From contig NZ_AKCS01000018.1 in NCBI RefSeq assembly GCF_000299035.1, positions 23,265 through 87,264 of the forward strand: DNA of 64,000 nucleotides, given 5' to 3'. The notes under the pieces were generated by a model, which was not told the DNA's origin, did no database searches, and was given only the letters and a program-made list of their open reading frames with translations. The translations under genes and the position numbers were made by a program. Of the stretch, positions 1 to 8,561 are shown in pieces (position 1 is the first letter of the stretch; every line of letters starts with the position of its first letter). The stretch is from Bacillus bingmayongensis (GTDB lineage Bacteria; Bacillota; Bacilli; Bacillales; Bacillaceae_G).

Positions 1-712
1 GTAAGAAAATCATTAACGCTAAACCGAGTAATTGCGGAAATCCTAAAATCCATAGTGCAATCACTGACAGAATACAATTGACAATTGCAATTAGGAACTG
101 CGCCTCAATTACTTTCCCAAACGAACGAGCAAATTTCTTTCCGAAATATTCAATTTCATTATAAAAAACAGCAAGTCTGCTCTCTTTGAATTTTGCAGTA
201 AAGGCAACAATACGAGCTTTCTCTAGTAAGAAGAATAAACTTAAAATGAGAGAAAGTAAAAATTGCAGGCCAAATTTTCCGACATTGGCAATAGATTTAT
301 AAAGAATATCTACACCTTGCCCCACATATTTAGAAAGTTCCATATGGTTAATTGCATTAATTGAAGCCTTGATAATCTCATTATCTGGTGGATTTTTAAG
401 AAACACGTTGAACTGATAGATCAATTGTGAGATTTGCACCGTCAATACTGGTAGATATTTAAATAATGTAATGAAAATTCCACCAACTAACATTACATAT
501 AAAAATGCTATAATAATTTTCCGATTAATCGGCATAAAATGATTCAATTTTCGAGAAATAAACTTTTGGAATCGATCCATTAAATACGTAAGAATAAACG
601 TAATTAAAATTAAATTAAACATACTTCTTAGCCCATACAGCATAAGGGCAAGTATAAGTAGTACAAGTAATCTTTGGAATCCTTTGCTTTGAAACAGGTT
701 TTTCATTTGCAT
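1..712 (-). CDS. AI-2E family transporter, partial (C-terminus outside window)
   Basis: The minus-strand frame runs off the left edge, so only about 237 N-terminal residues are visible. They are strongly hydrophobic, with paired membrane segments near the start (LLVLLILALMLYGL) and around residues 60-80, and a central region ending in a segment rich in L, F and I. This fits the AI-2E/YdbI-type permeases (DUF20), polytopic membrane proteins of which some export autoinducer-2 and others are Na+/H+ antiporters; which applies here cannot be told. The start is the ATG at 712 (or the ATG two codons further in); an AGGAGA lies upstream but with a long spacer of about 15 bases. Confidence 0.75.
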   Translation of the reverse strand, partial: MQMKNLFQSKGFQRLLVLLILALMLYGLRSMFNLILITFILTYLMDRFQKFISRKLNHFMPINRKIIIAFLYVMLVGGIFITLFKYLPVLTVQISQLIYQFNVFLKNPPDNEIIKASINAINHMELSKYVGQGVDILYKSIANVGKFGLQFLLSLILSLFFLLEKARIVAFTAKFKESRLAVFYNEIEYFGKKFARSFGKVIEAQFLIAIVNCILSVIALWILGFPQLLGLALMIFL

Positions 713-870
713 AATCGACGAGTGATCTCTCCTGTCCTATAAATCATGTTACTTTCTATTTTACAATACAATGGTCCTTTTCAGAACGCATTATGCAAAG
801 TATTAATGAAGATTTAAGGAAAATCTTATTTTCTTTCATATAAAATAGGTCTTACGACTACTGTAACACA

Positions 871-917
871 AAAAGCAAGCTATCAGTAGAAATCTGTTCT
901 ACGAATAGCTTGCCTTT
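871..917 (-). terminator. Rho-independent terminator of lrgAB
   Basis: Arms GCAAGCTAT (875-883) and ATAGCTTGC (905-913) enclose a second short stem. On the minus strand the hairpin is followed by a T run. It lies just beyond the lrgB stop. Confidence 0.8.
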
Positions 918-938
918 ATTTTTCACAAATATATCCTG

Positions 939-1631
939 CTACGCGATGAATGGCATAAACATTGGAATGACAACAACTGTTACAACCCCAACTACTGTTA
1001 CAGCAATACTTGCCATCGCTGCCTCTACTTCACCCATTTCAATCCCAACTGCAACGCCAAGTGCATGTCCTGCTGTTCCTAGCGCTAAGCCTTTTGCAAT
1101 CGGATTTTTCACTCTAAATGTTTTTAAGAATAAAGCACCAAGTGCATACACAATAACCGCATTAAAGATAACTGCAAAAGATGTAATTGCTGGAATACCG
1201 CCAATGCTTTCAGATAGTGGTAATGCAATTGCTGTTGTTGCTGCTTGTGGTAACATAGAGTTCATTACAGATGTATCTAAGCCAATTGCTTTTGCGACAA
1301 TGAACACGACAACCACTGAACAAATAGACCCAACAACGATAGCAGATAAAATTTGCCACCAATATTTTTTCAGCTTATCAACTTGTTTATATAACGGAAT
1401 TGCAAAGGCAATTGTTGCTGGCTCTAAGAAGAAACTAATCATTTTACCGCCAGTATTATATTCTTCAAATGTAAAGTTACCAACCTTCAAAAAGACAATT
1501 CCAAGTACCATTGCTACAAACAGTGGTGTGAATAAGAAAAATCCTTTTGAATGTTTAAATAAGAATGTTCCGATCCCGTATGCGATTAATGAAACGACGA
1601 TTCCGAAATATGGAGTCATTGTGCTTGCCAT
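939..1631 (-). CDS. lrgB: LrgB/PftB-family membrane protein (antiholin-like or pyruvate facilitator subunit)
   Basis: 230-residue hydrophobic protein of the LrgB/CidB family, with about six to seven membrane segments and the conserved run [11 protein letters not shown] near the middle and [10 protein letters not shown] near the end. LrgB was named as an antiholin partner that modulates murein hydrolases. In B. subtilis the orthologous pair YsbAB (PftAB) acts as a facilitated pyruvate transporter under LytST, and the context here (LytSR next door, a cre site) favours that role. The start chosen is the ATG at 1631, 8 bases after AGGAGG; an ATG two codons upstream is too close to that ribosome site. 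It lies 35 bases behind lrgA, so the two form an operon. Confidence 0.9.
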   Translation of the reverse strand: MASTMTPYFGIVVSLIAYGIGTFLFKHSKGFFLFTPLFVAMVLGIVFLKVGNFTFEEYNTGGKMISFFLEPATIAFAIPLYKQVDKLKKYWWQILSAIVVGSICSVVVVFIVAKAIGLDTSVMNSMLPQAATTAIALPLSESIGGIPAITSFAVIFNAVIVYALGALFLKTFRVKNPIAKGLALGTAGHALGVAVGIEMGEVEAAMASIAVTVVGVVTVVVIPMFMPFIA

Positions 1632-1666
1632 GTTCATTACCTCCTAACCATGTATGGTCTAATATA

Positions 1667-2098
1667 TTACGCAACTTTTCCGTGTTTGCGTCCTTTATTT
1701 ACAACATCTAATTGTTTTGTATCTGTTGTTTCTTTTTCGTCTTTGCCTAGAATAAATTGTGCAAATAAACCTGTTACTGCTAATAAGATGATTGTTGCAA
1801 CAACGATAACAGTTATGATTTGTACAAAGTACTGCCCCATTACGCCAAGAGAGTTAATAACGGAAATACCAGATGGTACGAATAAAAATCCGATAATACC
1901 TGTTAATGCTGTTCCAAGTGATTCAACCTGTTCCAATTTGATAACCTTTAAACATAATAGACTAAACAAAATGACTAATCCGATTACTGATGAAGGCATT
2001 GGAATTGGTAAATGCGTTGCAATAATATGAGAAACAAACATAATAGCTGAAAAAACAAATGCTTGTGATAAGAAACTGTATACTTTTTTTGTACTCAT
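1667..2098 (-). CDS. lrgA: LrgA/PftA-family holin-like protein
   Basis: 143-residue membrane protein with four predicted membrane segments, typical of LrgA/CidA holin-like proteins. It has the family motif [16 protein letters not shown] near residue 40 and a charged, hydrophilic C-terminus. It would form an oligomeric membrane complex with LrgB. The ATG at 2098 was chosen because it follows GAGGTGG at normal spacing and matches the usual length. The frame stays open 27 codons further upstream, but that part covers the promoter and the cre site and has no ribosome site. First gene of lrgAB. Confidence 0.9.
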   Translation of the reverse strand: MSTKKVYSFLSQAFVFSAIMFVSHIIATHLPIPMPSSVIGLVILFSLLCLKVIKLEQVESLGTALTGIIGFLFVPSGISVINSLGVMGQYFVQIITVIVVATIILLAVTGLFAQFILGKDEKETTDTKQLDVVNKGRKHGKVA

Positions 2099-2128
2099 TT
2101 TGGCCACCTCTTTCGATTTGGTACCTTT

Positions 2129-2156
2129 ATTGTATATGATGTAAACAATCATGTAA
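2129..2156 (-). promoter_or_regulatory. lrgAB promoter (sigma-A type)
   Basis: On the minus strand, -35 TTACAT (2151-2156) and -10 TACAAT (2129-2134) are separated by 16 bases and lie about 30 bases upstream of the lrgA start. The -35 is a weak match, as expected for an activated promoter. Confidence 0.55.
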
Positions 2157-2165
2157 GCGTTTACA
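2152..2165. promoter_or_regulatory. cre site (CcpA operator) overlapping the lrgA -35
   Basis: TGTAAGCGTTTACA matches every fixed position of the Bacillus cre consensus TGWAANCGNTNWCA. It overlaps the proposed -35 of lrgAB, the right place for catabolite repression. Confidence 0.75.
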
Positions 2166-2218
2166 TATCGGAACGTCAAATATACGGAATCAGTTACAAA
2201 AATAACAGGATGAAATGC

Positions 2219-2250
2219 AAAAGCTGCTTCTTAAATACGAAGCAGCTTTT
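2219..2250 (-). terminator. Terminator of lytSR, overlapping the lytR stop
   Basis: GCTGCTTC (2223-2230) and GAAGCAGC (2239-2246) form an 8-bp stem; the last codons of lytR form one arm. Only a short T run follows on the minus strand. Confidence 0.65.
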
Positions 2251-2971
2251 TAAGTTCTTTTGCATATGTACGACTTACAGGTACCTTAGACCCATCTTTC
2301 ATAATTAAATTATAAGTAGAGTTAAACCAAGGTTGTATTTCTGAAATATGGTTGATATTCGCAATAAAACTGCGATGAACACGCATAAAATTTGTTTGTG
2401 GTAATTTTTTTTCTAAAATAACAAGTGTATCATGGGTTACATATGTTTCCAGGGTTGTCTTTACAGTTACCTTCCCGTCCACAAGCCCTACATAAACAAT
2501 ATCTTCAATATTCACAAGTACAATGGACTCTTCTATTGGCAGTGCAAGCTTATGCATCTCTGCTGTAACATCTGGAACTTTCACATCCTGCTTTTTCTCT
2601 GTTTCACTTTGCTTGCGCTTCTTATATTTTTTCAGTGTCTGTGCAATCCGCTCTTCATCAAACGGCTTTAAAATATAATCTAATGCATCCACCTCAAATG
2701 CTTGCAGCGCATATTGATCGTACGCTGTTGCAAAAACAATGGCTGGCGGATTCTTCATTTTCTTTAATATATTCGCAATCTCAAACCCATTATCATCTGA
2801 AAGCTGAATATCTAAAAAAACAAGATCTGGCTTGTTCCCCATTAACTTTTCTAATGCATCTTCCACACAATCAGCTTCATCAATTACGTCAACTTCTTTT
2901 GTACGCTGTAATAAATATTTCAATTCATCCCGTGCTAACATTTCATCATCAACTACTAATACCTTTAACAC
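2231..2971 (-). CDS. lytR: LytTR-family response regulator LytR/LytT
   Basis: 246 residues. The N-terminal receiver domain has the acidic pair VVDDE, phospho-acceptor Asp54 in VFLDIQLSDD, and Lys in LKPF near residue 103. A charged linker follows, and then a LytTR DNA-binding domain from about residue 140 (HDTLVILEKKL, MRVHRSFIANI). It is the partner of the LytS kinase and the expected activator of lrgAB downstream. Translation starts at a GTG (2971) preceded by GGGGAGGAA; the gene overlaps the lytS end by 23 bases, which suggests translational coupling. Confidence 0.92.
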   Translation of the reverse strand: MLKVLVVDDEMLARDELKYLLQRTKEVDVIDEADCVEDALEKLMGNKPDLVFLDIQLSDDNGFEIANILKKMKNPPAIVFATAYDQYALQAFEVDALDYILKPFDEERIAQTLKKYKKRKQSETEKKQDVKVPDVTAEMHKLALPIEESIVLVNIEDIVYVGLVDGKVTVKTTLETYVTHDTLVILEKKLPQTNFMRVHRSFIANINHISEIQPWFNSTYNLIMKDGSKVPVSRTYAKELKKLLRI

Positions 2972-4721
2972 CGCTTTCTTCCTCCCCTATGTTTTGGATG
3001 GGTATTACAAATGAAATCTCTGTCCCTATTTCTACTTCACTCTTGATATGAAGGGTTGTTTCTTTCCCAAACAGTCCTATTAACCGTTGATTAATATTAT
3101 ATAAAGCTGTGCCAGTCCCTTTTTTTGATGGCACAACTGCTTTTCCTAATTGTTCTAGACGCTCTTCTTCAATTCCCTGGCCATTATCTTTCACTTTAAA
3201 ATGAATCATATCTCCCTTAGCGTGTGCATACACTTCTACCTGGCAAATCGGTTGTTTTTTGGGAAAAGCATGGCGAAGTGCATTTTCTACTAACAATTGC
3301 AGTACAAATGGTGGAAGTAAAATCGTCTTTAATCCTTCCCCAATATATGTTTTCACCTCATATTTATTTGGGAATCTCGCTTGCTCTAATGATAAATATG
3401 CATGTACATGATTTAATTCTTGTTCTAATGGAATAAGTAACTGACGTGCTCCCTGTAAATTACAACGAAAATAAACGCTAAGTTGTAATAAAAGCTTTCT
3501 TGCCTTTTCTACATCTGTACGACATAAAGCTGACACCGTATTAATTGCATTAAATAGAAAATGTGGGTTAATTTGTGCTTGTAATGCCTTTATTTCTGCA
3601 TCTTGAAGCAATTTACTTTGTAATTCTGCTTCTCCTAATTCAAGCTGTGTCGAAAAAATCTTCGCTAATCCTTCTGCTAATTCTTCTTCTACACGACTTA
3701 ATCGATTTGGATTTTTAAAATAAAGCTTTAATGTCCCAATCGTATTCCCATGTGATGTTAGCGGAATTACTACCGCTGCTTGCAATGGACACCCTTCATG
3801 TTGACAATTAATCACCTCTCGTGATTTCGCTTTCATTATTTTCCCTGTTTTTAATACTTCTTTTGATAATCCTGTAATTAAACTATGGGACGGAATATGG
3901 TGATCAGATGCTAATCCAACATGTGCTAATATTTTTTCTGTATCTGTTAAAGATACTGCATCTGTCCCTGTAAAACGATGAATAATTTGTGCCACATGCT
4001 TACAAGATTCCTCCGTTAAACCTTGGCGAAAGTAAGGTAATGTCTTATCAGCAATCCGAAGTACTTTATGAGTTTGTAAAGCCTTTGCGTTTTCTTCTTG
4101 GCGCATAATAGCTTGTACCATAGACAGTAAAATAAAACTACCAAAACTGTTCACGAGAATCATTGGGATTGCGATCGTTTTCACAACGTTTATCCCATCT
4201 TCTACAATAAACAGAATCATCACCATTTCTAAAGATACAATAAAAACACTTAAAATAGCAGAAAACTTAGGTGTAATTACACGATTATGCTTTTGAAAAA
4301 TACGGCCAATATAACCAGTAATAATCCCTGCTAAAATAGACGAAATCGCACAGCTAAGCGCTGTCGTTCCCCCAAGCATATAACGATGAATACCAGCAAT
4401 AAATCCAACGCCAATCCCAATAATCGGTCCACCTAATAAACCACTAATTCCCACCCCCATAATACGCGTATTGGCAATCGTACTCGATGAAGAGACACCT
4501 TGCAGCCAATTTTCATTCATAATTGTATTCCCAGCAATTTCAATCCCTGTGTAATTGCTTACAATTGTAAATAACGAAAAAATACAAATAAGCATAAGCT
4601 TATCTTTATATCCATCCTGTTTATGAAGGAGACGTCTGAATGTTTTAATATGAGACAGTAAAAACCCTAATATAACAATTAATCCAACACGTTCAATCAT
4701 CATAAGCACTAAATCTAGCAT
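2949..4721 (-). CDS. lytS: Sensor histidine kinase LytS
   Basis: 590 residues. The first about 200 form the multi-span 5TM-5TMR_LYT sensor (GISGLLGGPIIGIGVG motif). A GAF-like segment follows, then a His_kinase module with the phospho-acceptor motif INPHFLFNAIN, and a HATPase_c domain with N box LVENALRHAF and G box DNGQGIEEE. It senses a membrane or metabolic signal; the B. subtilis homologue responds to external pyruvate. It phosphorylates LytR. The ATG at 4721 follows AAGGATG with an 8-base spacer; a frame open 19 codons further upstream lacks a ribosome site. Confidence 0.92.
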   Translation of the reverse strand: MLDLVLMMIERVGLIVILGFLLSHIKTFRRLLHKQDGYKDKLMLICIFSLFTIVSNYTGIEIAGNTIMNENWLQGVSSSSTIANTRIMGVGISGLLGGPIIGIGVGFIAGIHRYMLGGTTALSCAISSILAGIITGYIGRIFQKHNRVITPKFSAILSVFIVSLEMVMILFIVEDGINVVKTIAIPMILVNSFGSFILLSMVQAIMRQEENAKALQTHKVLRIADKTLPYFRQGLTEESCKHVAQIIHRFTGTDAVSLTDTEKILAHVGLASDHHIPSHSLITGLSKEVLKTGKIMKAKSREVINCQHEGCPLQAAVVIPLTSHGNTIGTLKLYFKNPNRLSRVEEELAEGLAKIFSTQLELGEAELQSKLLQDAEIKALQAQINPHFLFNAINTVSALCRTDVEKARKLLLQLSVYFRCNLQGARQLLIPLEQELNHVHAYLSLEQARFPNKYEVKTYIGEGLKTILLPPFVLQLLVENALRHAFPKKQPICQVEVYAHAKGDMIHFKVKDNGQGIEEERLEQLGKAVVPSKKGTGTALYNINQRLIGLFGKETTLHIKSEVEIGTEISFVIPIQNIGEEESGVKGISS

Positions 4722-4824
4722 CTGTGATTCATCCTTTATTTGTTTAGTTAGTTTTATTATCGGAAAATAATGGAGCAAGAGTCAAGGATGAATAAATCAA
4801 CGAAAGTAAAATTATATAAAAATA

Positions 4825-4852
4825 GGATGTTTTCTTTATTATGAAAACATCC
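4825..4852 (-). terminator. Terminator of the repeat-protein gene
   Basis: GGATGTTTTC (4825-4834) pairs with GAAAACATCC (4843-4852); the minus strand then reads into a T-rich run. It lies 6 bases past the stop of the gene at 4858. Confidence 0.8.
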
Positions 4853-4857
4853 CTTTA

Positions 4858-5610
4858 TCAACTTTGTGGCTCTACTGTTTCTCCAATTGCTTCAATTACT
4901 GCTCCAATTGCTTGTACCCAGTTTCCAATAAGCCCAAGTAATTGTTCATCTACTTCTTTCTTTTCCCCCTCTTTCTTATTAGCAGCTTCCTGATCATCAG
5001 CATTTTCTTTTTCCATCCGCTCTTCCTTTAAAACATTATATATACCTTGAAACGCTTGTAATCCAGCCCCGAGTGTTTGTATAGAGTTTCCTATTACCTC
5101 TAACCATTGAATATTCGGAACGTCTCGCAGTTCATCAACAACTTCTAAAAAAGCCCCTAAAGATTGCAAACTATTGCCCGTAATGATTAAATAATCATTT
5201 TCTTTTTGTTCTTTCTCCATATTCAAAATCGTCCCAATAATATCAGAAATATTCCCTAAGGCTTGCACTTCAGCACCCGTTTTCTCGAGTGATTTTCCTT
5301 GTTCCCTCATCGGCTTTATATTATTTTCTTTTTGCTCTTTTGCATCATCTAATTGTTTATTTTCTTTTTCCTGAACGGATTCATCTAACTGTCCGGTTGT
5401 TTCCTTTTCATCTTCTTCGTTGTTTATTAAATGTTCTGGCGCCACCGCTTGTAATACATTCCCAAGAGCTTGCAATGACTCCCCAACAATAACAAGCGGA
5501 TCCTCTACATTTTCTTCTCCTATAAACGCTCTTGTATTTCCAATGGCTGATATAATATTTCCACCCGCTTGAAACCACGCTCCCGTAACTTCGAAACCTC
5601 TTGGATTCAT
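4858..5610 (-). CDS. Repetitive hypothetical protein with six G-x3-Q-x2-G units (DUF6944-like)
   Basis: 250-residue soluble protein without signal peptide or membrane segment. A unit of about 19 residues with Gly, Gln four residues on and Gly three further recurs six times, with first Gly at about residues 10, 43, 112, 145, 174 and 229 (for example TGNSLQSLGA and IGNSIQTLGA). The units are amphipathic helices and are split by Glu/Lys-rich linkers (residues 62-110 and 195-222). It resembles the family labelled DUF6944 in Bacillus; its function is not known to me. The ATG at 5610 has a weak GGTGGA ribosome site. It stands alone, between lytS and the nos region, with its own terminator. Confidence 0.75.
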   Translation of the reverse strand: MNPRGFEVTGAWFQAGGNIISAIGNTRAFIGEENVEDPLVIVGESLQALGNVLQAVAPEHLINNEEDEKETTGQLDESVQEKENKQLDDAKEQKENNIKPMREQGKSLEKTGAEVQALGNISDIIGTILNMEKEQKENDYLIITGNSLQSLGAFLEVVDELRDVPNIQWLEVIGNSIQTLGAGLQAFQGIYNVLKEERMEKENADDQEAANKKEGEKKEVDEQLLGLIGNWVQAIGAVIEAIGETVEPQS

Positions 5611-5766
5611 GATTCTTCATCCACCCTAAATAAATCACCTTATAATTTATTACAATATTCGAAACCCTTGCCCATTGTTTATATACAATTAAAACAAATC
5701 CCATTTTACCTCTTTATTCATATAAATACGTATATCCTTTTACAGGAACACGTATGCTTTTTTGGC

Positions 5767-5790
5767 CTTCTCACAATACTAGGTGAGAAG
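5767..5790 (+). terminator. Orphan hairpin with T-rich tail, upstream of a tiny ORF
   Basis: CTTCTCAC (5767-5774) and GTGAGAAG (5783-5790) form a perfect 8-bp stem followed on the plus strand by ACCTTTTATTATT. No plus-strand gene precedes it. It may terminate a short transcript or attenuate the small frame 50 bases downstream. Confidence 0.5.
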
Positions 5791-5839
5791 ACCTTTTATT
5801 ATTCTTCCATAGCGACTGTATAACAAATAAGGAGGAGTA

Positions 5840-5899
5840 ATGATGAACGTAACAGGTGGAGTACAACAAATAGCAGAAGAACCAAAGGGAAAGTACTAG
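5840..5899 (+). CDS. Possible 19-residue peptide ORF
   Basis: A very good ribosome site (AAGGAGGAG) lies just ahead of ATGATG. The frame encodes MMNVTGGVQQIAEEPKGKY and stops at TAG, and a strong terminator follows 14 bases later. The set hairpin, ribosome site, short frame and terminator looks like a complete small transcription unit, but the peptide has no recognisable family and no signal sequence. It could also be the start of a gene whose body was deleted. Coding status is uncertain. Confidence 0.35.
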   Translation: MMNVTGGVQQIAEEPKGKY

Positions 5900-5913
5900 A
5901 CTTAATCAAAGAA

Positions 5914-5946
5914 AAAAGCATTGAAATCTCTTATTTCAATGCTTTT
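5914..5946. terminator. Bidirectional terminator between the small ORF and nos
   Basis: AAAAGCATTGAAAT (5914-5927) pairs with ATTTCAATGCTTTT (5933-5946) over 14 bp, with T-rich sequence on both exits. It would stop the small plus-strand frame and the leftward nos gene. Confidence 0.85.
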
Positions 5947-5950
5947 ATTT

Positions 5951-7021
5951 TTATTTATGAAAGAAATTTGGAGTCAAAATGTTATTCGGATAAGGTTTAT
6001 GATAAATATGTGTTGTAGCTGGTGATAACGGCGGAATAAGCCATACCCAATTTCCTGTTACAACGCGTCCACAAGCTGCTTCTTGCTTTTCAAATTGCCC
6101 AAACTGCTGTGCAGCTGTATGGTGATCTACAATACTTACTCCTTGTTTTTTGAAAGAATGCAAAACAGCTACATTTAATTCAACTAGCGCCTTATCTTTC
6201 CATAATGTACTGTTTCTCGAAGTATCCAAGTTCATCATTTCCGCAACAGCTGGAAGTAAATTATAACGATCATAATCTGCCAAATTACGAGCTCCAATCT
6301 CTGTTCCCATATACCAACCATTAAAAGGAGCAGCTGTATAAGAAATGCCACCAATCTCTAGACGCATATCTGAAATCATTGGTACTCCATACCACTTTAC
6401 TCCTAGGTCGGACAATGGGTATTCTGGGTGCTCAATCTCAACCTCTTTTACCTCTTCTTTAGGAATTTCTCTATATACAGGTTCTCGTCCATCAACAGAA
6501 AATACGAGTGGCAATACATCAAAGTTCGTACCTTCTCCATTCCAACCAAGCTCCTGACAAAACACTGTAAATGGAACTGAATGAGAATCACCAATCACTC
6601 CCATTTCTGTTTCATATCCCGCATAACGAATTAACTGATGGTTATAAATTCGAATGTTGTTTTGTTCACCGTTATACTGCTTAAAAATCGTAATTGTCGG
6701 TTTAATTTTCCCGTTATTTGTTGCATATCGAATATGATGAATAAGCGCATTATATACACCTTCCTCATCATTTACTTCACGAGCATCTAATATATGCATT
6801 TTATTCCAAAATAATCTTCCAATACATCGATTACTATTTCTCCATGCCATCCGTGCACCATGAACAAGTTCATCAAAAATATGTTCATACGTTCCTGTCC
6901 GCTCTATTTCTAACATAATTTGATTGAGACGTTCTTCAATTTGCTGTTCTCTACCAAGCTCTTGATAGCAAGTTGTAATAAACTTCCTTGCCTCATCTAT
7001 TAATTCTTTCATTTTATCCAT
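5951..7021 (-). CDS. nos: Nitric oxide synthase oxygenase
   Basis: 356 residues, the length of stand-alone bacterial NOS oxygenases, with no reductase domain. The heme-ligating cysteine is in MAWRNSNRCIGR (about Cys66) and the arginine-binding glutamate in GWYMGTEIGARN. The enzyme oxidises L-arginine to citrulline and NO using tetrahydrobiopterin or tetrahydrofolate and an outside reductase. In bacilli NO protects against oxidative stress and some antibiotics. The ATG at 7021 follows AAGGAGA with 6 bases; a TTG two codons upstream is in frame but sits on the ribosome site. Single-gene unit. Confidence 0.96.
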   Translation of the reverse strand: MDKMKELIDEARKFITTCYQELGREQQIEERLNQIMLEIERTGTYEHIFDELVHGARMAWRNSNRCIGRLFWNKMHILDAREVNDEEGVYNALIHHIRYATNNGKIKPTITIFKQYNGEQNNIRIYNHQLIRYAGYETEMGVIGDSHSVPFTVFCQELGWNGEGTNFDVLPLVFSVDGREPVYREIPKEEVKEVEIEHPEYPLSDLGVKWYGVPMISDMRLEIGGISYTAAPFNGWYMGTEIGARNLADYDRYNLLPAVAEMMNLDTSRNSTLWKDKALVELNVAVLHSFKKQGVSIVDHHTAAQQFGQFEKQEAACGRVVTGNWVWLIPPLSPATTHIYHKPYPNNILTPNFFHK

Positions 7022-7254
7022 AAACAATCTCCTTCTACTTCAACAAGACACTATTACTTTATAGTATAAGCAAAAAGGAGTGTAGTAACAAACCAAATAG
7101 GATGGTCTATCTTCTTCATTACAACTTATATTTTCAGAAAATTAATAGAATTATATGTTTTATTGTTAACTTATAAAAAAACAGGTGCATTTTTGAGTTG
7201 GATAAATTCTCTTTACCTTGCGCAACTTTCAAATTAAAAAAGGAGGTGAATCAT

Positions 7255-7472
7255 ATGTCTTCATTTCATTTGCCTGAACTTTCATATGACTATGATGAAC
7301 TAGAGCCGTACGAGAAAAAGTCCCATTGCTTGTAATTGATGTATGGGAACATGCTTATTATTTGAAGTATCAGAACCGTCGCTCAGAATTTGTTACAAAT
7401 TGGTGGAATACTATTAACTGGGATCAAGTAAATGAAAATTATTTAAAAGCAATTAAATCACAAAAACATTAG
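7255..7472 (+). pseudogene. Manganese superoxide dismutase remnant (internal deletion plus frameshift)
   Basis: After a perfect AAGGAGGTGA site, the ATG at 7255 encodes [19 protein letters not shown], the usual SOD N-terminus. The frame then shifts at about 7320 and continues as [19 protein letters not shown] and [19 protein letters not shown] to the TAG at 7470-7472. DVWEHAYY carries the metal-binding Asp and His of the C-terminal domain. The middle of the protein is missing: the N-terminal metal histidines and the helical hairpin, well over 100 residues. The product cannot be an active SOD. The intact ribosome site and start suggest a recent deletion. Confidence 0.88.
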
Positions 7473-7528
7473 TTATGCGTATAAAGTAGATTTGGTAATG
7501 TAAAAGTAGTATCATCGAAATCCTCCAG

Positions 7529-7555
7529 AATCCCTCGAATTGCCACCGGGGGATT
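7529..7555 (+). terminator. Hairpin after the sod remnant
   Basis: AATCCCTCG (7529-7537) pairs with CGGGGGATT (7547-7555), 9 bp including one G-T pair. The T tract is poor. It is probably the old sod terminator. Confidence 0.5.
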
Positions 7556-7567
7556 TATACATAACCA

Positions 7568-8437
7568 TTAAATTACTTCAATATAATGTTTCAATATATT
7601 ATTCACATCAGTCTCTAACTTCCTAAACTGAAATCCTAACTCTTTTGCTCTCGTATTATTTATTGTACAATTTGTCATCCCATTATACGGGGCTGTGTTC
7701 TCTCCTTTTGATTCCATACGAGCTTTCATCCCTGTATTCTCTTCTATAAAATGAATAACTTCTCGCATAGAGATCACACCATTACTACATGCATTGATTG
7801 GACCACTTACATCTATCGTACTAAGCCAAGCTAGAAATTCTCCCGCTTCTTTTTCATGTATAAAGGACATTTCTCCGTCTATATCTTCTACTACAAAGTG
7901 CTTTTCTTTTACAATATTCTCAACATAGAACTGCAATCTCTTTGTATAATCATTTTCACCAATGACAACTGGGAAACGCACTGCAATTACAGGGAATGTT
8001 GCATGTTTAAACAAAACGGCCTCTGCTAATCTTTTTCCTTCACTATAAGAAAAATCATGTCTGTCTCCATAAACAATCGGATACTGATACGGATTGAAAT
8101 CTCCTTCTTTTACAGATAATGCTGGCTCATAGACAGCCATTGAAGATATAACAATGTATTTTTTTACTTTGTTATGAAGTACATTACATATAACCTGTGC
8201 TGCATTGGAGCTATAACAAAGGTTATCATATACAACGTCATAGCTTTTTCCTACTAGCACTTTCTGAAGTGCCGCTTCATCTTCTCGATCTACAACGAGT
8301 CTTTTAACAGCACTACCAAATGAATCTTTCGTAAGTCCTCTCGTTGCAATTGTTACATCGTGTCCAGCTTGCATGAGACTTTCAACTAATCGTTTTCCGA
8401 AAAATCTTGTTCCGCCCAATACTAATACCTTTTTCAT
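7568..8437 (-). CDS. NAD(P)-dependent epimerase/dehydratase family protein
   Basis: 289 residues. The N-terminal Rossmann fold has KKVLVLGGTRFFG, a GGTxFxG variant of the GxxGxxG dinucleotide motif seen in atypical/extended SDR enzymes. ISSMAVYE (about residue 100) holds the catalytic Ser region, and YSEGKRLAE is a Y-x3-K active-site pair. Substrate cannot be read from sequence; such proteins act on nucleotide sugars or related compounds. The ATG at 8437 follows GGGA by 9 bases and gives MKKVLVLGG; three further codons upstream are open but abut that site. It stands alone. Confidence 0.82.
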   Translation of the reverse strand: MKKVLVLGGTRFFGKRLVESLMQAGHDVTIATRGLTKDSFGSAVKRLVVDREDEAALQKVLVGKSYDVVYDNLCYSSNAAQVICNVLHNKVKKYIVISSMAVYEPALSVKEGDFNPYQYPIVYGDRHDFSYSEGKRLAEAVLFKHATFPVIAVRFPVVIGENDYTKRLQFYVENIVKEKHFVVEDIDGEMSFIHEKEAGEFLAWLSTIDVSGPINACSNGVISMREVIHFIEENTGMKARMESKGENTAPYNGMTNCTINNTRAKELGFQFRKLETDVNNILKHYIEVI

Positions 8438-8515
8438 ATTCACCATTCCCTACTTACTATAGTTTTTCATGATGACTGAATTTATGATTATTACCTTTAT
8501 TAATTATATATAAAA

Positions 8516-8545
8516 AGCAGGGAATCTCCATACAGATTCCCTGCT
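8516..8545 (-). terminator. Terminator of the AmiS/UreI gene
   Basis: A perfect 12-bp stem, AGCAGGGAATCT (8516-8527) with AGATTCCCTGCT (8534-8545), is followed by a T run on the minus strand. Confidence 0.9.
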
Positions 8546-8561
8546 CCTCAAATTAAAACAG

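Noticed and set aside
910-1647. Long rightward open frame antisense to lrgB
   Set aside because: The product is threonine/isoleucine-rich low-complexity sequence with no ribosome site, and lrgB on the other strand is a clear family member with a good start.
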